This document shows, in pieces, positions 23,801 to 35,070 of a stretch of DNA of 64,000 nucleotides (position 1 is the first letter of the stretch; each line of letters starts with the position of its first letter). The stretch covers positions 81,278,474 through 81,342,473 of the forward strand of contig CP154956.1 in the NCBI GenBank assembly GCA_039621445.1. The letters run 5' to 3'. Under the pieces are notes generated by a model. It saw nothing but the letters and a program-made list of their open reading frames with translations. It made no database searches and had not been told where the DNA came from. The position numbers and the translations under genes are program-made. The stretch comes from Euglena gracilis. Lineage: Eukaryota; Euglenida; Euglenophyceae; Euglenales.

Positions 23801-24980
23801 CATCTTCGCACCATTCCTTGTGCTTTCTTTCTTCTGGTGGCTTAGGTTGGCATATTTCTTAGAGATATTTTTGCTTTTGATGTGTAAACCCCTTCGAAGG
23901 GAGGTGGGGGCTTTCTGAACCGTTGCGGTTGGGGGCTTGACCGAAGGTTGCCCTGCCGGCAACCCTGACACGCGTGATTCCCCCTCATCGGTATGATGAC
24001 CGTGAAGACCTCACCATGGCTATGTGGTTGACCGGCCACGGTTTCCCAAGCCTAAACAGCACTTATTTCTTTCCCCGGTTGGCGACCTGAGAGGGGGGGG
24101 GGTTCTGGGCCGACACCCCCCCCCGGCTCGAGCAAGGTCAGTCCGCTGAATCGGATGCTGGTTGTCCTCTATTTTTTGGCGTAACATGTCGGGAAAGTAT
24201 TTTGACTCCAAAGTAGCCTGGGGTTGGAACCTGGGGTGGGTTGGAACCCATCCCCGGGCGGGGACTTGGGAGAACACATTCCTGAGTTGAAAAAAACACA
24301 ACGTCACCTCTTGTCAATAACCACATAGCCGAGAAAGGGTTCCAGGACAGAGCACCAGGGCTTGACCCAAATACACTCCAGGTTGCGACCTCCTGCTCTC
24401 AATGCCACCTGGGGAACCGCGTCTCTGGTTGGAACCTCACCCTGTTCAACCTGAGGAGCTCTGCACAGGCCGTTTTCTTTCCCTGGCTTATTTCCCGTGT
24501 CCCATGATGATGCAGTTTGTTGTGTCTTTCTTTTTCCGCTTCTAAATGCGCACCTCCTGCCGCTGAAGGCGGCGGCCCACACAAGCAGACCCCCTATTTG
24601 ATGGCATTTCCAAATTGAATCAGCAAAAACCCGGCAGGTGGAGAGGCCAAATAGAAGCACACTCCCCTGGTCTGCTGTGAGCGCACCTGGGTCACAAGTC
24701 GATCGAGGGGTTCCCATTAACACAAATCTCTGGAACTCGAAGCAGGGCCAGACCTTGATGGCATTTCACCAGATCCCTGTCAACCCTCAGGGTTCCACCG
24801 ATATAAACCCAGCGAACAGAAGCCAACTTGCGAAATCGCCCCGGTACAGGCCTTGGGTTGGATATGGAGGGCAGCAAGAACAAGCACATCGAAGACCGAC
24901 ACGTCAACGTGCTGTGCAAGGACCGCTGGCTGTTTGTCCACCGTTCAGGCAGCAGGCTGATGGGCTGCCATTTGTGCTGA
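14771..24980 (+). CDS. Family GT31 (beta-1,3-galactosyltransferase-like) gene, multi-exon, partial
   Basis: Exons seen: 14771-14875, 15239-15358, 17367-17412, 19385-19511, 21623-21660 (weak), 23609-23704 and 24870-24980 (weak). In order they show the GT31 landmarks: FLDIFVAS then RRDGIRKTW (the R..IR.TW motif), ALFLWG (second strand), EMETFRDILL (the E...DI segment), KYLMKCDDDTYVHIPRL (the DxD-type metal/UDP-sugar site, here DDD), and LPCFMQGGGYLLSGDVV (the GGGY..S acceptor-site loop). Known members are Golgi type II membrane enzymes that move galactose, GalNAc or GlcNAc from UDP-sugar to glycans. The specific acceptor cannot be read here. Exon phases match between 1-2 and 3-4. They do not match between 2 and 3, so at least one exon is missing there. 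No signal anchor was identified. Confidence 0.75.
15239..15358 (+). CDS. GT31 exon with RRDGIRKTW motif
   Basis: Exactly 40 codons between TTTCCAG and GGC|GTTTTT, phase 0 at both ends. RRDGIRKTW is the conserved GT31 signature. The exon ends ALFLWG, matching the strand usually seen as FLLG. Confidence 0.8.
16328..16716. repeat. Dispersed ~380-bp repeat, copy 1 (intronic)
   Basis: Bounded by GGGTAACCCC and its rough inverted complement. It contains GATGATCCAGAAAAATCG, TTTGTTGTCAGAAATTG and CCTACATTTTCAGGTCAAAA, all repeated nearly unchanged at 25.6-25.97 kb. Both ends carry C/G-tract blocks plus AATAAT/TTATTA arms. It lies in a glycosyltransferase intron. Confidence 0.8.
17367..17412 (+). CDS. 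GT31 exon with E...DI segment
   Basis: A short exon after GGCATTAG reading HGHEMETFRDILL, ending TTG|GTTAGG. It matches the conserved acidic segment before the metal site. Its acceptor phase does not match exon 15239-15358, so an exon between them is missing from this model. Confidence 0.6.
17526..17854. mobile_element. hAT-like short element, 313 bp
   Basis: The element 17534-17846 starts CAGGGCGGTCCTTAAGG and ends with the complement TTAAGGACCGCCCTG. Flanks are CACAGGAT (17526-17533) and CATAGGAT (17847-17854), matching at seven of eight bases. An internal extra end-like copy is at about 17,572-17,585. It is related to 54,449-54,728. Confidence 0.75.
18400..18670. repeat. Dispersed ~250-bp repeat, copy 2 (GACTGACTGGTT family)
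   Basis: Matches 10.07-10.33 kb in order: C/G block, GTGACTTGCTGGTTTTTG, AAAGTGACCCGGCTCCAATG, a GGCGCCGG hairpin, then CAGTGACTGACTGGTGTGAG. It lies in a glycosyltransferase intron. Confidence 0.7.
18846..19083. mobile_element. hAT-like short element, 222 bp, perfect 8-bp duplication
   Basis: TGGGGGAC is identical at 18846-18853 and 19076-19083. The element 18854-19075 begins CAGG followed by T10 and ATAGTC, and ends GACTGGG-type complement with CCCCTG. Two C/G palindromes and a GGTGCCGAAGG hairpin lie inside. It is a close relative of 49,718-49,970. Confidence 0.8.
19385..19511 (+). CDS. GT31 exon with DDD metal-binding motif
   Basis: After CCCTGGCAG it reads KLLLLVQLIAQQC and KYLMKCDDDTYVHIPRL. 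The DDD sits where GT31 enzymes carry their DxD that binds Mn2+ and UDP-sugar. It ends in phase 1 before GTCTCT. Confidence 0.82.
19872..20673. mobile_element. hAT-like element, 786 bp
   Basis: The element 19880-20665 has ends CTGGGCGTTGCTTAAG and the complement of CAGGGCGTTGCTTGAGG. Flanks GGTGGGGG and GTGGGGGG agree loosely; homopolymers make this weak. Inside are a CGGCGCTTTGCGCC-type hairpin and several C/G blocks. Confidence 0.6.
21623..21660 (+). CDS. Weak GT31 exon candidate (YAG segment)
   Basis: The 12 codons RIYAGISMCKLQ begin in phase 1 and end in phase 0 before GTGAAG. That is what is needed to bridge 19385-19511 to 23609-23704. A YxG segment is expected here in GT31. The open frame continues past the donor, so the true end is uncertain. 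Confidence 0.35.
22361..22418. repeat. Inverted repeat CGCCGGTTCGGGCG
   Basis: ACGCCGGTTCGGGCG (22361-22375) is followed by its complement CGCCCGAACCGGCG (about 22404-22417), which could form a stem. The same motif reappears at the window end (63,950-63,966). Confidence 0.8.
23609..23704 (+). CDS. GT31 exon with GGGY..S loop
   Basis: 32 codons after TTTTGTCAG, ending TTT|GTAAAG (an earlier donor GTGAAT at 23675 is possible). LPCFMQGGGYLLSGDVVNAL matches the conserved P.y..G.GYvLS.dvv block of GT31. Confidence 0.8.
24870..24980 (+). CDS. Possible last GT31 exon
   Basis: The frame reads GSKNKHIEDRHVNVLCKDRW and runs to TGA at 24978-24980. IEDRHVNV sits where GT31 proteins have the catalytic EDv.vG. 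The match is partial (no G), the acceptor is poor in pyrimidines, and the assignment is tentative. Confidence 0.35.
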   Translation, partial: GSKNKHIEDRHVNVLCKDRWLFVHRSGSRLMGCHLC

Positions 24981-25388
24981 CCTTTGGGGAGGGGAAGAAG
25001 CATTGTCCAAGACTTTTCTAAATGGTTTTTCAGACCATTTTGTCCCCTGGTTTGATTTTATATCTGCCTTTAGCCTTACTGCAGCATATTGGAACTGCAG
25101 ACACAGTAGGCTCCTTGCAGAAATGGCACATAATATTGACGCGTGCTATTCCCTCAACGATATGTTGGACCCCAGAATTTGCTTCGAAAATGAAAATGGA
25201 AACCGAAATATTTCAAAGCAAATACCGCTGGTGTATGGGGCGAATAATGGAGATGCAAAATAATGCCGAAATAAAAGCTTGCACTTGGTACGGATGGGGA
25301 AAGCACAGAACGGGCTGAGTGGCGTATGTGTGGCCACCCTCACCGGTGAGGTGTTTTCTCCCCCCCTCACTGTGGGCCTGCCCCCGAG

Positions 25389-25510
25389 TGTTCTGCGGCC
25401 GGTTCCACACCTTCTACCACCGCGTCTGCGGCCCCATGGGGCGGACGTGGGCCGACGCACAGCGAAACACCTCTGGCCTGCTGCCCTATGGCCAGGCTGC
25501 TTTGAAAGCT
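25389..25510 (+). CDS. Candidate exon, unknown protein
   Basis: The frame reads FCGRFHTFYHRVCGPMGRTW then ADAQRNTSGLLPYGQAA, with almost every third base G or C, unlike its surroundings. It follows CCTGCCCCCGAG. After CAGGCTGCTTTGAAAG the sequence turns into C-tracts typical of the window's elements, so the exon may be cut by one. It is not recognised and could belong to the glycosyltransferase gene or a different one. Confidence 0.4.
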
Positions 25511-25595
25511 CACCCCCCCCCCCAGGGGCTGTTGCCACCCCGGGAAAGCTGTTGTCACCTGAACTCCAGGGTATTTTTTTCCGCCTGAAGTCGTG

Positions 25596-25970
25596 GCTGG
25601 GGGGGGGGTGCATAATTTGGGGGGGGGGTAATAGCAGCCCAAAATTTTTAAAATTTTTGAAATTTTTCGACGTCATGTGGGACCCAAAAAAAGCACCCAA
25701 AACCCCCCCTCGGGATCATTTTTTTGTACTTTGGCATGAAATTGAGCATTATTGAGGCCAGATGATCCAGAAAAATCGGTTTTCTTCGTAATTTGTTGTC
25801 AGAGATTGTACTTTTTACCTGCATTTTAAGATCAAAATCTGGGGTCGTCGGTCCGAGATTTGGGGGGGGGGGGGTATCATCTCGGTCGCTGAAGTCGGGC
25901 CCCGAGGGGGGGGGGATTATTTTGGGGGGTGTGCATTATTCGGGGGGGTGGGGTTTACCTAGGTGGGACC
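25596..25970. repeat. Dispersed ~380-bp repeat, copy 2
   Basis: Same orientation as 16,328-16,716. Shared blocks are GATGATCCAGAAAAATCG, AATTTGTTGTCAGAGATTG and CTGCATTTTAAGATCAAAAT, with G-tract ends and ATTATT arms. Confidence 0.8.
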
Positions 25971-27698
25971 TTGGGGCTCGCACCTGCTGACCTGTCATGC
26001 TGGAAGTCCACCACAGGATTTCCCTGAAGCTGTTGCCTGGGCCGGGGCCAACTGACTTGTGACGTGACACCCCCAGGGGGTATGTATTGGCAATGGGCAA
26101 TGGGTATGCATGGGCACTGTAAAACCCCCAGGAATTCTGAGTTTTTTTAACCCCAGACACAGATTTCGAAAACCTGAATGCCACTTGGCCATTCTCCACC
26201 ATCTGATCAGGTCATTTCTCACTCCTTCGCCCGTACTTCTGATTGGTCGTACAAAATCAACCAGTTTTTGTCCATCATACATGGACAACACGTTGTCCTC
26301 CCCCTATGATGGGGGACATACTGCCATAGGGGAGGAGGGAGGGGACCTGGGGGCTGCGGGGCAGAAGGACCATTTTCAGGGGGGGCGTGTATTTTCGGTC
26401 AAAGAAAACCACACCTCCGTGGACTGGACAAACGTCCAAGAAGGTGTCCTCCTATTGGGTGGGGGTTGTTAGACACCGTGGTCGGTGGAAATGGGGGTGG
26501 GGTACCAAAACCTCCTGGGCTCTAAAGCACCCTGCCGAAGGCAACGACGTCTGAAAATAGCCATTTGAAGGGAGGATTGGCGGGGTTGCATTCAGTTGGG
26601 ACCCAAAGCCAATGCCCTCCGGGGGGTTGGTGAAAAGGAAGCCTGCCCATGTCCCCCGTGCCCTATTGCGCCAGGAGACCATTAAGTCCTCCTGACTGCA
26701 CACTGAAAATCTGGCAGCTCAGCAGGGATGAACGCAACAGCGCAGAAGACAGCAGTCGTACCTGACCAATTGGCATTTGGCATGATTGCACTGTCCCGGT
26801 TCATAACAGGTGAACCAGGACAGTGATCTTTGTGATGAACCCGGGATGGGACCTCTGTGGCGTATTTCCCATGTTTTTCTGTTCTCACAATTTGAACATT
26901 ATGCGGCATGGTTTGAAGTGAACATGAAATTGAAGAAAACATGATGAACGGTACATCAGTGTGAAATATGTTTCTTACCATCCTCGTTGGCTTTCCAAAA
27001 AGCATTCTCTGTGGAAAATTTTGATCTTAATTTTCCATATGATAAAAGCTTTTGACACACGGGTGATACCCACAGTTAACAAAAAGTGCAGGGTGGCTTT
27101 TCAAAAATATCAGGTTCTACCAATGATGGCTCTAGGTTCATGAAAACTCTCTTACTTCTATCAAATTACCCATCTGTCTGCATTCATCTTACTGGTATTC
27201 GGGTTTTCTTTTGCAAGCATGATCACATGTGGTCGTTCGAATTGGAATACTAATCTGTTTCAGATCTGCGCAAACGCACCGTGATTGATGTCATCCTGGG
27301 ATGATCTCGGGACGCCCATAGCTTGCAAATTCCTGTTTTTCGGATTTTGTGCAAGCGTGTGATAAATATTGTTTGAGTTGTATGTAATAAATCAGAGCAT
27401 GATGGTTAGCTTCCAATCAGTTGCCAAGGTCTAATTTGCAAATGTTGCCAATGGGTTCCCAAAGCCAGTAGATATTTCTCTTAAAGACTGGTCTGGCAAT
27501 GATGTGAATCACCACCAATTTTCAGCCATAGGGTTCAGTCAGACACCTTGCTCCATTGTCTACCAGTACGAGTCTCCTGTTTGGAGCAATAAGTAACAGA
27601 TTTGGTATTCTCCCAGTGTATCTTTGGATTGACACGTTTCAATTCCAATAGATTATCAGTTAAAATCATTCAGTCTATTCTATTCAGTTCGGATATCT

Positions 27699-27720
27699 CT
27701 AACCCTAACCCAAACCCTAA
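27699..27720. repeat. Short telomere-like repeat
   Basis: CTAACCCTAACCCAAACCCT, about three imperfect CCCTAA/CCCTAAA units. Too short to call an interstitial telomere with confidence. Confidence 0.4.
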
Positions 27721-27848
27721 TACAAGAAAACACTAAAGAAAGAAGAAAGAGGAAATTTATGGGGAGTGCAATGATGAGGCCAAGGACGAGAAAGGCAATG
27801 CACCAACCATGCACCATGCATATTTTTAATAATCTTTTTTTTCTGTAG

Positions 27849-27895
27849 TCAGCTTATGCTAGGACCCATCTGGCTGGTCAACAGGCGTCCGAAAG
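27849..27895 (+). CDS. Weak candidate exon
   Basis: It follows a strong acceptor (TTTTTTTTCTGTAG) and reads QLMLGPIWLVNRRPK before a possible donor GTCAAA. The frame stays open to 28044. Function unknown. Confidence 0.25.
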
Positions 27896-28820
27896 GTCAA
27901 AAGCTGTTGGTTGCCCATGCACCCATTCGACTCTTTGAGATGCACCCATTCGAGTTTTCTGTCACCCCTGCAGTCCCAGCGGGGCACACAGACATTTCTT
28001 CGTGGCTGTCTTGTCTTCCGAGTCCGCTGCTTGCATGTGCGTGAATATGCGGTTGAAGAAAAATATGTAAAATATCTTGCATAATTTTGTCGCACCCTTG
28101 GTTGTTGATTTCCACGTTTCTGATGAAGCAACCTTTGGGGTCTTTGCATCTCCACTCTTATTCTGGAATAGAGCAGAATTCTCCCTGATAATTGTTAAGT
28201 TTACCTCCGGCTCCGTCAGTCATCCCTTACCTCCCCACCGCAGTATACTAACCCCAATCTGATCCTCAGAATACAAATTCTTTGCGCATCCTCACCCCTC
28301 CACCCTCTGGAACAGGCTTCATTTTAATAAGGTGCTACGGGCAGCAGAGGTGGAGGGGGGCATCTTTGATCCCCCAGGAAGTTGTAGTGTTTTGGGAGGG
28401 TGGTGCTCTTCCACACCTTTGTGCCAAAGGCACCGATGCTCCAAAAACGGCCGTTTTCGAGGGAAATTTTCCTGAGTCCTCTCCCATTCAGGCCCACTTT
28501 TCTTCACTTCATGTGGTGGTTTCTTTCCACCCTGAAAATATAGGCCCAAATAACCCTGTTTGGGATATTTTTCACATCTTGCTGAATCGTGTTTTTCCTG
28601 GCCTTTTTATCCTGCATTTTGTTGTTTCTCGTTTTTTCCTTTGTTGCCATTATGTCGTATTTATTATATATTCTTTATTATTGTTTGAACTTGCTGAAAT
28701 TGATTGCCAGCTTCCAGGAAATTTTTCCTCTCGTTGTTTCTGTTGTTGATTCTTGACACAAAAAGCGCTAATGTTTGTTTAACATCAAGTGGAGGATTGC
28801 AATCCCGGGCTCTCTGACAG

Positions 28821-28893
28821 GAACCAAAATGTCTACATTATTCAGGTCCTGAGGTCTCAACTGATCTCATTCAACCAGTCACAGCTCTACGTG
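28821..28893 (+). CDS. Candidate exon, unknown protein
   Basis: Between CTCTGACAG and GTG|GTGAGA (a strong donor), 24 codons read NQNVYIIQVLRSQLISFNQS QLYV. It may be part of an upstream extracellular region of the membrane-protein gene, but the phase link is not shown. Confidence 0.4.
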
Positions 28894-31246
28894 GTGAGAG
28901 GTGATCACAGTCTCAAGGGCACCATAAGGGCAAAGTATTGTGGGAAGACTGTCACAGCTGGGCAACCGCCACACCGACATAATCATAAGCAACGCACCAC
29001 CCTCCGCCCCCCCCTCCTGAAACTTCAGGCAAGTCAGCAAGAACAGAGGTAGAGACAGGTCCTATTAAGAACAGGTCAGCGAGGGAGTATGGGACCAGCC
29101 AATGGTTTCCCGCATGGGAAACCATTTGCCAGCCCAGAGAAGAAATGCCCCCCCCCCCCGGCCGCAAGAGGTTCTAAAAATGCGATTTTTTCTCTCTCGA
29201 ATCGTCAGTTTTTTTTTACAGTCATTGTCTCAGCACTGGTCCTCACCCATATTTTGACAAATAACCACTGCACCCCCCAGTTTTTGCCCATCTTTTCCAG
29301 TGATAGGGGGGGTGTTCACAATCAAAAATGGGATAAAATGTGAGCAATTTATTCAATTTGAGGAATGTGATATATCTCAGATATTAAGATGACCAGTAAG
29401 GAAAGGTATTTATGTCAGGTTGGCGGGTATGTAAACAGGGTTGGGGATTGTTTCCCTGGACGGTTTCCTGGGAGGGTAGGCAGGGGATGGGAGGACAACA
29501 AAAAATGGTTTTGGACCCCAAAGTGCCCCAAAAACAATTGGATTGAGTTTTCCAACATTTTTTCTATTTTCGAAAATAAAAAAAGGCATTTTTTCTTTTT
29601 TTTTTCTGCAAAAAGTGGGTGTATTTTTGCCAGCGCCAAGGCAAAAGCACCGCTTGCTTGTTCCAGAATACCTGTCCTACAAGGGGACACAATGCCCGTT
29701 CCATCCACTTTCAGCTTGGGAAACTGTAAACCCATTTTGTTTCTATTTAGACACACGGAGTATTTTGTCGCTGCATATACACACATGGGGTGACGAATGG
29801 AATGAGAGGGGTGCGTTAAGGGAACCTGTAGGAATTGTTTGGACCCATGTTAACATAAAACCGAAAATGTCCTTTATTGTTCAATTTTTCTTGACCCAAA
29901 AAAGTTTTTGGGAACCTGTCAACTCGCACAGGTTAAATAATTCAAGTTCAAATTCAATTTGCAGACACTGTGTGGGACAAATTTTTAGGGTTTTTTTGGA
30001 ATGAAATTGGAAATCAATGGAAAAAAACTGGGGATTTGTCAGTTGGACTGAATTTGCCAGCTGGGCCTGTCATCGGAAGGCACCTGCACAAGGCACCCCC
30101 CCCCCAACACCTTAAAAGAAACCTGCTTTAAGCTGCTAACCCACCTCCAGCACCACTCCTCCCGCACTCTCCGTTGTCCCTCCTTGCCATTCCTCTTCCG
30201 GACCTGCACTGTATTTCCCTTTGGACAACGCTGTCCACACCAGCGTGTTGTGCGATTCCTGCCCCCTACCCACCCACTGACTCTAGTGACAACGAGGCAC
30301 AAACCCCCCGGACGGTGGTCGTGTTGGTCCTTTGGGGTTGTGTTGCCCTGGAAGTTGTCAGCAAGGCCCGCTCCGGATGGTTTGGCACGATGGAACGTTG
30401 CCCCATGGGGCTGGACCTGATGCGCGTTTAATTGCCAAACCATTTCTGCCGTTTTTCAGACAGTGATTGGGAATTTCAAAGGAGCTTGCAAAGTTATGCA
30501 GGTATTAGTGATACACAGCGGCAAAAAACTGATGAGGTTAATACCGATGTTTATATTCATATTGACACTGATACTGAAAATTGATGATTTGTACAACACA
30601 TGACATAATATTTAGAAAAGAAATAATAAAATAATGCATGATAAAATAATGTATGGCATCTTATATATTGCACATCATGTATATAATTTTCATTGTATTT
30701 ATTGTATGGCACATGTCGACCCCCCCGGGGGCAGCTCAATTAGGCATCCGGCATGAAGGGTGATATTTTTTTGGAATGGTGAAGGGTTTAGCTCTAAAGT
30801 TAGCCGAACTTTTGGCATAAGTTGAACGTAAATTGAAACGAATAAAATAACATAAATTGAATCCACACATCCCATGCACACCGTGCATCCCCCCTTTGCC
30901 GGATGAGGTCTGATCCCCCTACCTTTATTTCAAACACCGGAAGAGGTCATTGCCAACTGGACGTTGGCTTTCCGTTCAGGAGGAATGCAAGGATGGTATC
31001 CATACAGAACCGCACGGATCCATAAAAAATTGATTCATTCAAGTCTTGTGTTGCCCCTTTTTCCAACTGAACCAAATGGTGGGCCAATCACCCCGCACAA
31101 AGAAAAAGCTGGCGACGGTCCAGTGTGGTGGTGACGGGTGGCTGGGAGGCTCTCAAGCCCTCGCGCTCTCCTCCTCCTCCCCCCAGTCACGAGCCCGACG
31201 GACCGCTGCCTTGAACACTGTCCTCTGTTCTGACGGCCTCCTGAAG

Positions 31247-31326
31247 TCGACGGATGTGAGGCCCGCCTGGCCCGGGGGCTGATGAGGAGCCTGAATGAGC
31301 TCAGCAACAGCTTCAACTTCACCTTG
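31247..31326 (+). CDS. Candidate exon, unknown protein
   Basis: After CTCCTGAAG, 26 codons include DGCEARLARGLMRSLNELSN and end FNFTL before GTATGG. It is GC-rich with an N-glycosylation site (NFT). It ends in phase 0, compatible with the exon at 34982. Confidence 0.42.
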
Positions 31327-31847
31327 GTATGGCCCCTCCTCCCGCTGTGGTGGGCGATGGTGGAACGCTGTGAGCGAAATCCCTGCGGTCTGATCTATGA
31401 AGTCCATTCGACCAACTCGACCAAGTCGACGTGCTTATAGAATGCTAATTGAATCACCTCCCCACTCCCTTCTCTTTGGCAAAGGTTTGAACATAAAATG
31501 AATAATCTAACTTTTTTGTGCTATATTTTGGGTTTGCATTCTTCTTCTGCAACACGTGTTTTATTGGCTTTTGTTTTAATTTAATCAGTGTATTTCACAG
31601 TCTTTCGCCGTGTGCAGAAGACGGACTCCCGACACATCAGCGCCGTATCAATTTTATTCCTTGTTATCGTTTCGGTGGAGACCATCTGCGTATGCCTTGT
31701 TTGAGGCTGTCCTTGGCCTGAATTGAGATAGTAAATGCAGTTGAAGTTTCCCTCAAAGTCCAGTTGGCATGCATTCTGCCTCTGTGACATCTGTTTCAGC
31801 AATATTTTTTTTGGAGAAGCCAGTGTGCAAAGGAAGGAGAGGAACAC

Positions 31848-31931
31848 ACACACACACACGCACACACACACACGCACACACGCACGCACGCACGCATGCA
31901 CGCACGCACGCACACACACACACGCACACAG
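31848..31931. repeat. (CA)n/(GCAC)n microsatellite
   Basis: Interspersed CACACA and CGCACGCA runs, about 84 bp. Confidence 0.95.
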
Positions 31932-32076
31932 GAAAGACTAAGATTAAGGACAACAGAGATGTGTTGTTAAATTTTAACACCTACGTGACCTCTCCCTTTT
32001 TGGTGGGTGGATTTTCAAGAGTGGTTGGGTGGGTTTTGAGGCCACTGGCAGTGCGTGCCATGGGCCGGAAAAAATA

Positions 32077-32163
32077 TTTAAGGGTTTTAGGGTTTATTTA
32101 TTAAGGGTTTTCGGCCGTGTTTGGGTCGATTTTGTGTGGGTGGGTGGGTGGGTGGGTGGGTTG
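32077..32163. repeat. TTTAGGG-like trace followed by (GTGG)n
   Basis: AAGGGTTTTAGGGTTTATTT resembles plant/algal telomere units. It is followed by GGGT/GTGG repeats at 32137-32161. Confidence 0.55.
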
Positions 32164-34981
32164 GTTTTTTAAAAAAGTGGGTGGTTGGGTTTGGGCCCTG
32201 GAAAAGGTGTCCGGGGGTTACTACGTTCATGTATGGGTTGTGGTGTGGTGGCGTTGCAAGGATGGGGCATATTTGCCATCCACCTGCTTCCTTATTTTCT
32301 TGCACTCCTGAGAGGTTATCGGACGGGTTCGGCTGACTGCTATGGCGGGTGTTTTCATCCGGAGCCGGGGAAACAATGCATTTTCGGTCCGCCGGCTCTT
32401 TTCCGGTGTGCTGCCTCCCAGATTGTGGTCCTGTACCTGCTCCAGATGCACGAGGGCCTCCTTTTTGACTCGTGTGCAACCGCGACACATTTTCTGCCTG
32501 TCCGTTTCCAGAACTTTTTTTCCTGGGGAATTTTTTCGGACTTTCTCGGTTGCATTGTGATTGTGCCTTGAGATGTGTCGACCTCCAAGCAGGGGCTTGT
32601 GGTTGCTTGCACACATCTAAATTAACCTTTTTCGAATTTCTGAATTTTAATTGAAGGCGTCGTTCCGCCCAAAAAAAAGGTGAAAAAAAAAAATGGTATG
32701 GGCCCTTGTCACAGCGTAGACAAAAAGTACATGGACGTTGGGATCATTCATTTTCAAACAAACCCCCAAAATTGACAATATTGCATAACCCCATCGCCCC
32801 TGTGAGTAGTTTCCCAAAGGGTGTAGGAAAGGTACACTGGACAAAAATTGCGGGGAAAATTATTGTGGGAAACTCTGGGCAGTTTCCCATAATTTTAACA
32901 AAGACCACCAGAAGGCCATTATGACCATTTTTAGGAATTTTGTGTTGACTTTTTGCGAAACAAAACCTTCATTACAACTGGAAAAATCTTATCATCATTT
33001 CCCTGAATTTTTGAATTTTCGCATTTTTTTTTTCAGAATCAAAAATTCCCATAAAATTTTTCCCATTCTATTTTCTGCTATATTTTTTGTCTTCTGTGAT
33101 TTTGTCCACACCATAACGTAATTTTAGCTTGTGGTGTGCGACCCCTCCTTCCCATTTGGGGTGGCGGTTTCGCCCCCCCCCCCGGCAGGGTGGGTTTGGC
33201 CAGGAGTCACCAAAGGACCCACCTGGGGGCGATTTTTTTGAAGAAATAGTCGGAATCGTTTGATTTTTGAGCCAGTTTGGGTCGTGCGAGCGAACCGCTG
33301 GCACTCGAAAACAGGAAAGAAAGCAAGAGTGTAGCTGTATTGGACTTTTTCGGGCAAAATCCTGAGGTGAAAACCCCCAAACCCCTCAAAAAGGTGCATT
33401 TTTGGCCATTTTTCTGACATTTTTCTTGCAAAAAAATTTTGGTCCAGTGGTTTTGTGGTCCAACAAAATCCGTCTTACCATATTATGCATCAGGCGGGGG
33501 ATCCCAGCCTAGCTGGTAGCTGCTGGCCAGGGAAAAAAGCGCGTTGGCTGGCTGGGACCCACTGAGAGTAGAGTGAAGGTCCAGCTTCAGAAATTCCCTG
33601 TTGTTTTCCTCCTGTCCACTTGCAAAAAACCAGCCAATCACTTTTTTTGAAACTAGTCAGCCACTTCTAACCAGGGGGTGCTTTAAGAACCCCCCCCCCC
33701 CGAGGTCCTAAAGAAACTCCTCGAAAGTATAATCTGGTCTGCACTTGCCAAGTTTGTTGGCTGAAGGGATTTGGGTGAAGGAGGACGATTGAATGAAACA
33801 GATTTATTTTTCACATGACATATGTATGTGAATGTTTTCATATATTTTTTATATATTTTGTTTTCATATATTTTTTATATGTTTTCATAGCTATGCATCC
33901 CTCCTGTCATTCCAGGTTCACCCATTTCAATGGTCTTGTCTTGGACCCCTCCTGTGCTGTGCAAACAGGGGATTGTTCATTTCGAGGTCATTGCTCAGTC
34001 ATTTTTCTTTCCGCAACTCACATCAGGAAAAGGGCCGCCACCATCACGTCCTCCTCCTGCAAACCCACACCACACCCCCCATCCACACCGGTCTTGAAGA
34101 GAATTTACGTGTGTTCCGCCAGGTTTTTTTTTACCCGCCCCCCCCCCTGTCGTACGACCGCCCCCTCATTTACGACCTCCCCCGTCACAGGTTGCAGGAA
34201 CCCGGTCGTACGGCAAGGGAAGGGTGAGGAAGGTCCCCCCCAGGGGGTCCTGTGCAGGTAAGAGGTACGGCATTCTCAATCGCCCCCCCCCCCAGGGGGT
34301 TGGTTTTGGGAGGCACCTCTCCCCGGCAGCGAAGACACAGGACGCCAGCCATTTCCAAGGGATATTTTCCTGGGCCGGCCAGAACTGGGACCCAAACCTG
34401 ACCCCCCCCCCCCAGGGAGCTGCCCACCGGGGGGAGATTAGAATGAATATAATTGGAAAGGGAAAACTTAGCGGAACGAAATGCCTCCACTTATTATTTT
34501 TTTTACTGGTTTGGCCGAGATCGCCAAAGTTTCCACATGATTTTCGGAAGTATTCAGAAGTACGTTTTTTTAATTGAAAAAGATTGGCGGAACAGAATCC
34601 CACCCAATTTTCTTTCTGCCATTTTGGCCTAGCCCACCAATTTTTTCCATCTCCATTGTTTCCACTTTTTTCCTCCAATTTCCTGTAATATTCAATCCCC
34701 CCCCTGTGTTGTGGTAGGAAGGCAGGCTAAAGCAGGCCGCCCATGGCACAAGTTGGGAAAAAAGGAGAGTGGTTTCCACAGGAGGGGCAGAGCTCGTTTC
34801 TAACGGTCTGCACCCCACGGACAAGTGCGATCAGGGACAGAGGGTAGCAGGGTCTCTGCCTGGGCCGCTGACTAAAAGCACGCACTCTTGAGTAGCACGG
34901 ATTTCCCACAGCAACACCGATTCAGAAGAGAGTTTGAACGGGTGTATGTTTGGGTGGACAAGTGTGCTGCGGTCAGCACAG

Positions 34982-35070
34982 TGGAGCACCATTCCAACCG
35001 CACTCTTCCAGATGTACTTTGCATTCGATGCAGTATGGCCCATTCCCACCTATTCATCAAAGCAACCAAG
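34982..35070 (+). CDS. Membrane-protein exon 1 seen (pre-helix region)
   Basis: After GTCAGCACAG it reads WSTIPTALFQMYFAFDAVWP and ends CCAAG|GTGGCA in phase 2, matching the next exon. The start of the gene is further upstream. Confidence 0.5.

Larger units (their letters stand above)
25971..34981. other. Mostly non-coding stretch between genes
   Basis: A few orphan exon candidates (27849-27895, 28821-28893, 31247-31326) are listed separately. Otherwise it holds AT-rich sequence, two telomere-like traces, simple repeats and C/G-rich element fragments at about 26.5, 29.15, 30.1, 33.2, 33.7 and 34.3-34.4 kb. No transcription signals could be assigned. Confidence 0.5.

Noticed and set aside
24304-24723. 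Minus-strand frame of 139 codons
   Set aside because: No recognisable family; it lies within the plus-strand glycosyltransferase gene and lacks splice support.
27699-32112. Interstitial telomere repeats
   Set aside because: Only two or three imperfect units at 27.70 and 32.08 kb, too short to claim a telomeric origin.
32310-32460. Cys-rich exon candidate (SADCYGGCFHPEPGKQC)
   Set aside because: Attractive cysteines, but no convincing acceptor and donor pair and the opposite strand is equally open.
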